Source: Ga0077536 sp035325705
GTDB taxonomy: Bacteria; Pseudomonadota; Gammaproteobacteria; Ga0077536
NCBI GenBank assembly: GCA_035325705.1
Contig: DAOKZI010000001.1
Location: 372,001 to 436,000 of the forward strand
DNA length: 64,000 nt
Direction of reading: 5' to 3'
Positions 34,590 to 42,592 of this stretch are shown here, one piece after another. Below the pieces are notes generated by a model, which was not told the origin of the DNA, did no database searches, and saw nothing but the letters and a program-made list of their open reading frames with translations. Each line of letters opens with the position of its first letter. Positions within the stretch are counted from its first letter, which is position 1. Both the position numbers and the translations under genes were made by a program.

Positions 34590-36019
34590 CGTTCTCCTCC
34601 GGCCGGGACGAGCGCCCGATAGAGCGCGATATAATCGCGCGCGCTGTGCGTCCAGGAGTGATCCGCGGCCATGCCGTTGCGCATCACCGCGCGCCAGCCC
34701 CGTGCGTCGCCGAACAGGGCCGCGGCGCGGCGCAGCGCGGCGGCGAAGGCTTCCGTCGTCGGCGCCTCGAACACGACGCCGGTCGGCGCCTGTGCGGCGA
34801 GGTCGCGCACGCTGTCGGCGAGGCCGCCGGTGCGCCGGACGATCGGCACCGCGCCGTAGCGCTGACTGTAGAGCTGCGACAGCCCGCAGGGCTCGAAGCG
34901 CGAGGGCATCAGAAAGGCATCGACCGCGCCGAACACGCGATGCGACAGCGCGGCGTCGTAGCCGATGTGACAGGCGATCCGAGCGGCACGGCCGGCGCTC
35001 AGCTCACGCACGGCGCGCTCGAAACGCGGCTCGCCGCTGCCGACGATGACGCACTGCCAGTCCGCCGGTGCCTGCGACAGTGCGCCGAGGATGAGATCGA
35101 TGCCTTTCTGATCGGTGAGGCGGCTGACCACGCCGAGCAGAAACGCGTCCTCGTTCGCCGGCAGGCCGAAATGGGCCTGCAGCGCGCGGCGGTTCGTCCG
35201 CCGTCGCTCCAGCGTCTGAGCGGTGTAGTTGGCCGCGAGCAGCGGATCGCGCGCCGGATCCCAGATCTCCTCGTCGATGCCGTTGAGGATGCCGGACAGA
35301 TCGGCCCCGCGCGCGCGCAGCAGTCCATCGAGGCCGTGACCCAGCTCGGGCGTCAGGATCTCGCGCGCATAGGTCGGGCTGACGGTAGTCACGCGATCGG
35401 CGAACACGAGCCCGCCCTTCAGCAGCGCGCACTGGCCGTGGAACTCGAGACGCTCGTAGTGCCACCAGTCGAGCGGCAGGCGCAGCGTTTCGAACTGCGT
35501 GCGCGAACACAGACCCAGAAACGCGAGATTGTGAATCGTGAACACCGTGCGCGGTCGCGCCGGCAAGCGCGTCAGCAGCGCCGGCAGCAGCGCCGTCGGC
35601 CAGTCGTGGGCATGCACGAGATCGGCGCGCCAGGCGCCGTCTGCGATCAGCGTCGTCACCGCGTGACAGAAGAACGCATAGCGATAGGCATTGTCCTCGA
35701 AATCGCGGCCGTCCGGGCCCGCATAGGGCCCGCCGGGCCGGTCGAACAGCTCTGGGCAGTCGATGAGCAGAAGCTCCAGGCGCGGCTCCAGCGCGAGCGC
35801 GAGCACGCGACAGGCTTCGGCGTAACCCGGTACCGCGAGCGGACCCCGCGACACGAGCGCCGGTAGCGCGGCCTTCACGGCCGCGTGCGCCGGCAGCACC
35901 AGCTTCACCTCGCAGCCCAGGCGCGCGAGGCGCTTCGGCAGGCTGCCGCAGACTTCGGCGAGTCCACCGGTCTGGATGAAGGGCGAGGCCTCGGAGGTCG
36001 CGAACAACAGCTTCAGCAT
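34586..36019 (-). CDS. glgA: Glycogen synthase (GT5)
   Basis: This 477-residue protein has the bacterial GlgA layout: an N-terminal Rossmann domain starting MLKLLFATSEASPFIQTGGL, then DWPTALLPALL, the GILNGIDEEIWDP motif and the C-terminal GT-B domain with SRLTDQKGIDLI and MPSRFEPCGLSQLYSQRYG. It transfers glucose from ADP-glucose to growing alpha-1,4 glucan. The N-terminal KTGGL motif, whose lysine contacts the ADP-glucose phosphate in characterised enzymes, reads QTGGL here. The second TGGL copy (RRTGGLADSV) is normal. It is divergent from the phosphorylase gene and upstream of a PLP dehydratase gene with overlap. Confidence 0.92.
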   Translation of the reverse strand: MLKLLFATSEASPFIQTGGLAEVCGSLPKRLARLGCEVKLVLPAHAAVKAALPALVSRGPLAVPGYAEACRVLALALEPRLELLLIDCPELFDRPGGPYAGPDGRDFEDNAYRYAFFCHAVTTLIADGAWRADLVHAHDWPTALLPALLTRLPARPRTVFTIHNLAFLGLCSRTQFETLRLPLDWWHYERLEFHGQCALLKGGLVFADRVTTVSPTYAREILTPELGHGLDGLLRARGADLSGILNGIDEEIWDPARDPLLAANYTAQTLERRRTNRRALQAHFGLPANEDAFLLGVVSRLTDQKGIDLILGALSQAPADWQCVIVGSGEPRFERAVRELSAGRAARIACHIGYDAALSHRVFGAVDAFLMPSRFEPCGLSQLYSQRYGAVPIVRRTGGLADSVRDLAAQAPTGVVFEAPTTEAFAAALRRAAALFGDARGWRAVMRNGMAADHSWTHSARDYIALYRALVPAGGER

Positions 36020-36136
36020 GGGCGCATGATACGGGATGCGCTGCGCGAGTCCCCGGCGCGGCGGAAACACTGCGCTCGGGCTGCGAGACCCGGGCGGCTT
36101 CAGTACACTCATGCGTATCCATCCGCGTGAGCCGTC

Positions 36137-38692
36137 ATGAGCGCAACCCGCATCGAGTTCGAGATCCAGCCCGTGCTGCCCGCGGCCCTCGCGCGCCTGC
36201 CGAGCCTCGCCGACGATCTGTCCTATACCTGGGACCGGCGCATCCAAGGTCTTTTCGCCAACCTCGATCGCGAGCTGTGGAACGCCTGCGGCCACAATCC
36301 CAAGATGTTCCTGCGTCGGGTCGCGCAGTCGACGCTCGAGGCCGCGGCGGCGAACGCGGTGTTCCTGCAGGAATACGAAGCGGTGCTCTCGGCCTATGGC
36401 AGCTATCTGCGCAAGCCGCGGGATGCGCGCGTTCAGCGCGAGCTCGAGGCGAACACCGATCTCGTGGCCTACTTCTGCGCCGAGTACGGCCTGCACGAGA
36501 GCTTGCCGCTGTATGCCGGCGGCCTCGGCGTGCTGGCCGGCGATCACTGCAAGGCGGCCAACGATCTGCGCCTGCCCTTCGTGGCGGTCGGGCTATTCTA
36601 CCGCGCGGGCTATCTGCGTCAGGAGATCGACGTCGAGGGCCGTCAGCAGCTCCGCTACGTGCCCGTGCAGGGCGCGGATCTCGCCTTCACCGAAGCCGAC
36701 GACGGTCACGGCGCGCCGCTGCGCCTGCACGTCGAGCTGCTCGAGCGCGACGTCGCGATCCGCGCGTGGATTGGCCAGCTCGGTGATCTCCGCCTGATCC
36801 TGCTCGATACGGATCTAGAGGGGAATTCGCCCGAGGACAGGCGCATCACCTTCGAGCTCTACGGCGGTGATGCGGAGATGCGCATCGCGCAGGAGATCGT
36901 GCTCGGCATCGGCGGCGTGCGCGCGCTGCGCGCGCTCGGCCTCCATCCGACGGTGTGGCACATCAACGAGGGCCATGCCGCGTTCCTGGTGCTCGAACGG
37001 CTGCGCGAACGGCTGCGCGAGGGGCTCGATTTCAGGACTGCGCTGGAAGTGGTCGCGGCGGGGACGGTGTTCACGACGCATACGCCGGTGCCGGCCGGTC
37101 ACGACGTCTTCCCGCACGACATGATGCGACGTTATTTCCCGCAGATGATCCAGGATCTCGGCCAGGGCGAGCACGGCCTCTACGCGCTCGGCGCGAGCCC
37201 GCAGAACGTGCTCGGCTTCAACCAGACTTCGCTCGCGATCCGCGGCTCGCGTTTCCACAACGGCGTCAGCGCCGTGCACGAGAGCGTCGCGAGCGCGAAC
37301 GAATGCTTCATCTGGCCCGAGATCGCGCCGGCCGAGAACCCGCTGTCGCACGTCACGAACGGCGTGCACATCCATACCTATCTGGCGACGCCGTGGGTGA
37401 ACCTCTTCGATCTGCGCTTCGGCCGCCAGTGGCGCAACGAGCTGGTGAACGTCGAGTTCTGGAACTGCATCGACGAGCTGCCCGACCATTCGTGGTGGAG
37501 CATCCGCCAACTGCTGAAGCTCGATCTGATCGGCGATCTGCGCGAGCGCCTCACCCGCCAGTACACGCGGCACGGCGTGGTGCCGGCGGAGATCGAGCGG
37601 CGACTGCAGCGTCTGAGCGCCGAGCACGATCCGCTACTCGTCGGCTTCGCGCGGCGCTTCGCGACCTACAAGCGGGCGACCCTGCTTTTGAACGATCCGG
37701 CGCGCCTCGCGCGCCTGCTGGCCGACGACGAGCGGCCGGTGATCCTGATCTATGCCGGCAAGGCCCATGCGCGCGACGCCGGCGGCCAGGATCTGATCCG
37801 CGAGCTGCACGAGCGTTCGCTGGAGCCCGCGTTCCGCGGCCGGCTCTTCCTCGTCGAGAATTACGACATCTCGCTCGCGCGCAAGCTCGTCACCGGCGTC
37901 GACATCTGGCTCAACAACCCGGAATACCCGCTGGAGGCGAGCGGCACCTCGGGCATGAAAGCGGCCATCAACGGCGCCGTGCATCTGTCGATCCTCGACG
38001 GCTGGTGGGCCGAGGGCTACACCGGCGACAACGGCTACGGCATCGCGCCGATCGGTCACGGCCTGCCCGATCACGAGCGCAATCGGCTCGAGGCGGAGGA
38101 GATCTGTCGCGTGCTGTTCGAAGTCGCGAAACCGATGTACTTCGATCGCGACGGCCGCGGCTACTCGAGTGCGTGGGTCAGGCTGGCGAAGGCCTCACAG
38201 CGCACGGTGCTGCCGCGCTTCAATGCCGAGCGTCAGGTGCTCGAATACACCGAGCATTTCTACGGCCCGGCCGCGCGGCACGCGCGGCGTCTGGCCGCGG
38301 ACGGCGCAGCGGCGGGACGCGCGCTCGCCGAGTGGAAGCAGCGCGTCGTCGCGCACTGGCTGCAGGTCGCCGTGCGCCTCATCGAGGGCCCGCCGCCGGC
38401 GCTGAAAGCCGGCGAGGGCTTCCGCCTCGCGGTCGGCGTCGCGCTCGACGCGCTGGACGCCGCGGACGTCTGCGTCGAGTGCCAGATCGGCGTCAGCGAT
38501 GCGAGCGGCGGCTTCGAGCTGCGTGAAACGCGCGAGCTCGCGCCGCTCGAAGGCCGGCAGGGCGGCGAGCAGATCTTCGCGACCGAGATCACGACGACGC
38601 TGTCCGGCCTCGCCAGCCTGCGCGTGCGGGTCTATCCGCATCACGCCCTGCTCGCGCATCGCTTCGAGATGGGACGGATGCGCTGGCTGTGA
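36137..38692 (+). CDS. glgP: Alpha-glucan (glycogen) phosphorylase, DUF3417-containing type
   Basis: This 851-residue protein belongs to the GT35 subfamily that starts with a DUF3417 segment (LPSLADDLSYTWDRRIQGLF) rather than the classic E. coli/rabbit N-terminus. It contains YFCAEYGLHESLPLYAGGLG, GHAAFLVLERL, THTPVPAGHDVF and LVTGVDIWLNNPEYPLEASG. The PLP-binding lysine is Lys608 in SGTSGMKAAING. It releases glucose-1-phosphate from alpha-glucans. Subfamily members can act on maltodextrin or glycogen. It is divergent from glgA, and its stop is 10 bp from the convergent glgC stop. Confidence 0.92.
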   Translation: MSATRIEFEIQPVLPAALARLPSLADDLSYTWDRRIQGLFANLDRELWNACGHNPKMFLRRVAQSTLEAAAANAVFLQEYEAVLSAYGSYLRKPRDARVQRELEANTDLVAYFCAEYGLHESLPLYAGGLGVLAGDHCKAANDLRLPFVAVGLFYRAGYLRQEIDVEGRQQLRYVPVQGADLAFTEADDGHGAPLRLHVELLERDVAIRAWIGQLGDLRLILLDTDLEGNSPEDRRITFELYGGDAEMRIAQEIVLGIGGVRALRALGLHPTVWHINEGHAAFLVLERLRERLREGLDFRTALEVVAAGTVFTTHTPVPAGHDVFPHDMMRRYFPQMIQDLGQGEHGLYALGASPQNVLGFNQTSLAIRGSRFHNGVSAVHESVASANECFIWPEIAPAENPLSHVTNGVHIHTYLATPWVNLFDLRFGRQWRNELVNVEFWNCIDELPDHSWWSIRQLLKLDLIGDLRERLTRQYTRHGVVPAEIERRLQRLSAEHDPLLVGFARRFATYKRATLLLNDPARLARLLADDERPVILIYAGKAHARDAGGQDLIRELHERSLEPAFRGRLFLVENYDISLARKLVTGVDIWLNNPEYPLEASGTSGMKAAINGAVHLSILDGWWAEGYTGDNGYGIAPIGHGLPDHERNRLEAEEICRVLFEVAKPMYFDRDGRGYSSAWVRLAKASQRTVLPRFNAERQVLEYTEHFYGPAARHARRLAADGAAAGRALAEWKQRVVAHWLQVAVRLIEGPPPALKAGEGFRLAVGVALDALDAADVCVECQIGVSDASGGFELRETRELAPLEGRQGGEQIFATEITTTLSGLASLRVRVYPHHALLAHRFEMGRMRWL

Positions 38693-38702
38693 GCGTGGGT
38701 CT

Positions 38703-39983
38703 TCAGCGCACCAGGTGACGCGGCTGGCCGATGGCGTCGGGCGTGACCAGCACGACGCCTTCGGGGCTGACGTGGAAGCGCCTGCGGTCGCCGTCGGGAT
38801 CCAGACCGATCGCGCTGCCCGGCGCAAGCACGCAGCCGCGATCGATCACGGCGCGATGGATGCGACAGCCCGCGCCGATCGATACGTCGGGCAGCAGCAC
38901 GCAGTCGCGGATGTCGCTGCCGAGCTCAACGCGGACGTTGGAGAACAGCAATGAGCGCGTCACCTGCGCGCCCGAGATGATGCAGCCTCCCGAGACCATC
39001 GAATCGACGGCGTTGCCGCGCCGGCCGTCGTCGTTGAACACGAACTTCGCCGGCGGCACCTGTTCCTGATAGGTCCAGATCGGCCAGTTGCGATCGTAGA
39101 GATTGAGCTGCGGCGTGACGTCCAGCAGCTCCATGTTCGCGCGATAGTAGGCATCGACGGTGCCGACGTCGCGCCAGTAGGCCGTGACCTCGTCGGTCGG
39201 GCTCCGGAACGGATGCGCCACGACCCGATACCGGCCGATCGCCGCCGGAATGATGTCCTTGCCGAAATCGTGGCTGGAACCGGGCGTGTCGCGATCCTTG
39301 ATGAGCTGCTCGTAGAGAAACTGCGTGTTGAACACGTAGATGCCCATGGACGCGAGCGCGGTGCCGTCCCGGCCCGGGATCGACTTCGGCTGCGCCGGCT
39401 TCTCGGCGAACTCCTTGATGTGAAGCTGCTCGTCGACCGCCATCACGCCGAAGGCGGTGGCCTCGGCGCAGGGCACCTCGATGCAGCCGATCGTCATGTC
39501 CGCCTTGCGCTCGGCGTGGAAGGCGAGCATCTGGCCATAGTCCATCTTGTAGACGTGATCGCCGGCGAGCACGAGCACATAGGTCGGCGCGTGCGCGCGC
39601 AGGATGTCGATGTTCTGATAGACCGCATCCGCGGTGCCCGCGTACCACTCGTTGTCGATGCGCTGCGAGGCCGGCAGGATCTCGACGAACTCGCCGAGCT
39701 CCGGCCGCAGGAAGCCCCAGCCGCGATAGAGATGGCGCAGCAGCGAATGCGCCTTGTACTGCGTCAGCACGCCGATCTTGCGCACGCCCGAGTTGACGCA
39801 GTTCGACAGCGGGAAATCGATGATGCGGAACTTGCCGCCGAAGGGCACCGCCGGCTTCGCGCGCCAGCGGGTGAGGCCCTGCAGGCGATCGCCGCGGCCA
39901 CCGGCGAGGATGAGCGCGAGGGTCTCGCGCGTGAGGCGACTGACGTAGCATTTGTCGCCGGCAGAGTCTGATATCGGATCCAT
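38703..39983 (-). CDS. glgC: Glucose-1-phosphate adenylyltransferase
   Basis: This 426-residue protein has the nucleotidyltransferase motif LILAGGRGDRLQGLT near residue 24, FRIIDFPLSNCVNSG, the substrate-binding YAGTADAVYQN, LAGDHVYKMDYG and VEKP-like EFAEKPAQPKS. A left-handed beta-helix C-terminal domain ends with GCRIHRAVIDRGC. It makes ADP-glucose, the donor for glgA. The start at 39983 (MDPISDSAG) is chosen; 40040 is an alternative with a longer basic tail. It is convergent with glgP. Allosteric control is expected from the family but not readable in detail. Confidence 0.94.
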   Translation of the reverse strand: MDPISDSAGDKCYVSRLTRETLALILAGGRGDRLQGLTRWRAKPAVPFGGKFRIIDFPLSNCVNSGVRKIGVLTQYKAHSLLRHLYRGWGFLRPELGEFVEILPASQRIDNEWYAGTADAVYQNIDILRAHAPTYVLVLAGDHVYKMDYGQMLAFHAERKADMTIGCIEVPCAEATAFGVMAVDEQLHIKEFAEKPAQPKSIPGRDGTALASMGIYVFNTQFLYEQLIKDRDTPGSSHDFGKDIIPAAIGRYRVVAHPFRSPTDEVTAYWRDVGTVDAYYRANMELLDVTPQLNLYDRNWPIWTYQEQVPPAKFVFNDDGRRGNAVDSMVSGGCIISGAQVTRSLLFSNVRVELGSDIRDCVLLPDVSIGAGCRIHRAVIDRGCVLAPGSAIGLDPDGDRRRFHVSPEGVVLVTPDAIGQPRHLVR

Positions 39984-40131
39984 GGCGCTCGCCCGGAACG
40001 TCGGAGCGCCGCGACGACAGGCCGCGGCCTCGACGCCCATGGCGGCATTATGACTCGCGTCGAACGCGCGCCACCATGCGGGAAATCACGCCGGCGCGGT
40101 AAGGACGGCGACCCGCCGCCCGGCGCGGGCT

Positions 40132-40491
40132 TCAGGCTGCGCGCTGAAGCGGGTTCGGGATCGGCGCGGCCGTCTCGGTTCCGGCCCGCACTTCGAGCTG
40201 CGCGGCGCGCCGTTCACGGGCGCGGCGCGGATCGGCGCGGGTGCGCATCAGGTGGCCGATCTGGACGCTGCGCGCGCAGGCGAAAGCGCCGACAGAGATG
40301 ACGAAGGCGATGATGAACACCGGCAGCGCTTCGGCAACGGGCACGATGGCGAGGACACCGGTGGCATCGATGAGGGCAAGCGTGGCCGCGAAGAGCGCGC
40401 CGACGCCGAGCACGTCGAGGGCAATGACTAGCGATTTGATGCGTAGCATTCGTTGTTCTCTGGCTTCTTTGTAGTTTTCGGGTTCCCCCAT
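40132..40491 (-). CDS. Small two-helix membrane protein
   Basis: This 119-residue protein has a charged N-terminus (MGEPENYKEAREQRMLRIK), two predicted transmembrane helices (LVIALDVLGVGALFAATLAL and ALPVFIIAFVISVGAFACA) and a basic cytoplasmic tail (MRTRADPRRARERRAAQ). An upstream in-frame start at 40557 is possible. It resembles small YiaA/DUF-type inner-membrane proteins in size only; I do not recognise a family. It lies between glgC and the sox genes on the same strand, with 125-150 bp gaps on both sides. Confidence 0.55.
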   Translation of the reverse strand: MGEPENYKEAREQRMLRIKSLVIALDVLGVGALFAATLALIDATGVLAIVPVAEALPVFIIAFVISVGAFACARSVQIGHLMRTRADPRRARERRAAQLEVRAGTETAAPIPNPLQRAA

Positions 40492-40616
40492 GGTCGCGGG
40501 AACCGGACTGCCTGTGCGGGCGATCATACGGGCCAGCGGCGACCGATCTGTGACCAAAGCCGCAAGAACCGCCGAAGACGGCCTGTATTAACAAGATTTT
40601 ATGATCGCCTTCGCAT

Positions 40617-41504
40617 TCAGCGATGAAGTCCGGGCGCGATGAAGGGCAAGCCGTCGCCGATCACGCCGAGGAAGTATTCCAGCGCGCGATAGTCGGGGCT
40701 CTGGGCCGGCGGCGCCGCCGCTCCCGCCTGCTCGTAGCAGCCCGCGAAGCGCGCATGCAGGCTGCCCATCGCGCCCCAGCGCAGGCCGTAGACGGGGTAG
40801 TGGGTCAGCGCGCCCAGCACCGGCATCAGCGGCTGCTCGCGCAGATGGCGGCCGACGGCCGTCACGTGGCAGTCGTAGCAGGAGAAGTTGCGCTGGCCGC
40901 GCTTCATGTGGAACAGCGCGCGGCCGCGCGCATAGACCGCTCGCGCCGCCGGCGACGCCGGCAGGGGCAGGTCGAGGTGCTCGCCGCGCGAGCTGTCCGC
41001 GAGATAGGCGAGCAGGGCCATCATCGGCCCGCGGTCGGGATCCCAGGCCGGCGCACCGTGCCGGACGCGGCACTCGTTGACGAGCAGGGGCAGCGTGACC
41101 GCCTCGCCGCGCGCGGCGTCGATGCGCGGATAGGTGTGGGCCGTCTTCACGCCGCCCTCGGGCAGGCAGTCGGCGAGCCGGCTGCCGTCGGGCAGCGCGG
41201 CCTCGAACAGCTCGCGACCCTCGTCGACCGCGAAGGCATAGGGCGGGAACTCGTTCAGCTCCTCCCACTGCGCGCGCAGGCCGGGGTCGATCGCATAGAC
41301 GCCGAGCGCATGGTCCTCGAGCGCCACCTCCGGAAACCGCGCGGCATAGGCCGCGCGCAGCGCGGCCCGATCGGCCGCCGCGTCGGGTAGCGGCGCGGCC
41401 GGCGCCGCCGCGACGAGCAGCGCGCCGGCGAGCCCGGCGCCGCAGCGCAGGCGCAAGCGCAGGCGCAGGCGCTCAAATGTCGACGACCAGCTCGTCGTGT
41501 CCAC
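40617..41504 (-). CDS. soxA: SoxA, diheme-family cytochrome c subunit of thiosulfate-oxidising complex
   Basis: This 295-residue protein has one CxxCH heme site, Cys209-Tyr-Asp-Cys212-His213, and the active-site cysteine Cys256 in FAGCYEQ. Cys113 and Cys145 replace the first heme site, the usual pattern for monoheme SoxA. With SoxX it attaches thiosulfate to the SoxY carrier in the periplasm. The predicted GTG start at 41504 overlaps soxZ by 32 bp and lacks a well-spaced ribosome-binding site. The signal peptide begins with RLRLRLRLR, encoded by tandem CGCCTG hexamers (41446-41474), and a later TTG start is possible. It is the last gene of the soxXYZA cluster. Confidence 0.88.
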   Translation of the reverse strand: MDTTSWSSTFERLRLRLRLRCGAGLAGALLVAAAPAAPLPDAAADRAALRAAYAARFPEVALEDHALGVYAIDPGLRAQWEELNEFPPYAFAVDEGRELFEAALPDGSRLADCLPEGGVKTAHTYPRIDAARGEAVTLPLLVNECRVRHGAPAWDPDRGPMMALLAYLADSSRGEHLDLPLPASPAARAVYARGRALFHMKRGQRNFSCYDCHVTAVGRHLREQPLMPVLGALTHYPVYGLRWGAMGSLHARFAGCYEQAGAAAPPAQSPDYRALEYFLGVIGDGLPFIAPGLHR

Positions 41505-41781
41505 CCTGGTTGTCCGACCACGCGAGCGTGAGCCGCGTGCCGGTCTCGACGCCGTCGACGATGAAGGACAGATAGGGATTCTTCGCGATGCCGCCGCCCC
41601 AGTCGGCGTCCAGCACCACGTCCTCGCCGAGCCGGCACACGACGCGCGTGATGAAATGCGGCTTCAGCCGCGTGCCGTCGTCGAGCTTGCGACCGATCTC
41701 CATCGGGTGGCGGATCAGCGCGCGCACGGTCAGCGCGCCCTTGCGCAGCTCGGTGCGGAGCTTGATGCTCGCGGCGGCCAT
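41473..41781 (-). CDS. soxZ: SoxZ, sulfur-carrier complex subunit
   Basis: This 102-residue protein matches SoxZ in length and sequence: MAAASIKLRTELRKGALTVR, LIRHPMEIG and the C-terminal LAWSDNQGGHDELVVDI. It has no signal peptide, so it is presumably exported in complex with SoxY. SoxYZ carries the sulfur intermediate on the SoxY C-terminal cysteine. Only one base separates it from soxY, and the following soxA overlaps it. Confidence 0.93.
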   Translation of the reverse strand: MAAASIKLRTELRKGALTVRALIRHPMEIGRKLDDGTRLKPHFITRVVCRLGEDVVLDADWGGGIAKNPYLSFIVDGVETGTRLTLAWSDNQGGHDELVVDI

Positions 41782-41782
41782 T

Positions 41783-42265
41783 TCAGCCGCAGCCGCCTAT
41801 CGTCACTTCGACCGGCGCGCGCGCGAGCAGCAGCTCCTCGCCGCGGCGGACGACGGCGACGATCTCGGAGGTCTCGGCGAGCTTCACGCGCGTGGCGACG
41901 AAGGGCCGCGTGCGCGGACCGCAGGCGAAACGCCCGATCAGCGGCACCGGATTGCGCGTGGCGATCAGCGCGATTTCGTCGACGTGCGGCAGATCCACCT
42001 CGACCTTCACCGGCACCACCGCGCCGTTTTCCGCGAGCTTGGCCACGCCGATGCGGATTTCATCGCTGGCCGGAATGTCGTCGCGGCCGTAGAGCTCGCG
42101 CAGCGTCGCGGCGACGTCCTCCTGCGCAAAGGCGCGATCGGGCCGCTGGTGCGGCTGGGCCAGCGCACGCAGCGCGAGCAGCGGCGCCGCGCACAGCGCG
42201 AGGAGCCGCGCGAGCGCACGGCGACGTGAGGACGAGGACGCAGGAGCGGACGCGGTCGGGTTCAT
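41783..42265 (-). CDS. soxY: SoxY, sulfur-carrying subunit
   Basis: This 160-residue protein ends in the diagnostic GGCG tail, whose cysteine carries the thiosulfate or sulfane intermediate. The N-terminus has a run of arginines before a hydrophobic stretch (SSSRRRALARLLALCAAPLL), consistent with a Tat-type signal, as in other SoxY proteins. The SoxY core motifs include DEIALIATRNPVPLIG. Its ATG overlaps the soxX stop by four bases, and soxZ follows after one base. Confidence 0.94.
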   Translation of the reverse strand: MNPTASAPASSSSRRRALARLLALCAAPLLALRALAQPHQRPDRAFAQEDVAATLRELYGRDDIPASDEIRIGVAKLAENGAVVPVKVEVDLPHVDEIALIATRNPVPLIGRFACGPRTRPFVATRVKLAETSEIVAVVRRGEELLLARAPVEVTIGGCG

Positions 42266-42591
42266 CGCATGTAGAGGAAGTCGATGATGAGCTCGATTTC
42301 GTGCGCGGTCAGAATGCCGTGCCGGCCGAAGGGCGGCATCAGCGTCGCGGGATTGTACGCGCTTTCATCCCAGATCCGCCGGAACAGCTCGCGCCGCAGC
42401 GGAAAGCGGGTCCGCATGTCGGCGAGCGGAGGACCGACGTCGCCCATCTGGCGGCCGCCGGCGATGACGTGACAGGCGATGCAGTTGCCCTTGGCCGTCG
42501 CGAACGCCAGCGCGCGGCCGGCGTCGGCAGGGCTCGCGCCGTGGGCGGACGCGCCGGCGAGCGCGAGCAGCAGCAGCGCGCGGGGCGGCAC
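42262..42591 (-). CDS. soxX: SoxX, monoheme cytochrome c
   Basis: This 109-residue protein has a short signal peptide (MPPRALLLLALAGASAHG), the heme site Cys37-Ile-Ala-Cys40-His41 and a C-terminal axial methionine in NPATLMPPFG. It pairs with SoxA to form the c-type cytochrome that initiates thiosulfate oxidation. The start is a GTG just past the stop of the M48 protease gene, with GAGGTTGAG overlapping as ribosome-binding site, so translation is coupled to the protease. Confidence 0.92.
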   Translation of the reverse strand: MPPRALLLLALAGASAHGASPADAGRALAFATAKGNCIACHVIAGGRQMGDVGPPLADMRTRFPLRRELFRRIWDESAYNPATLMPPFGRHGILTAHEIELIIDFLYMR

Positions 42592-42592
42592 C

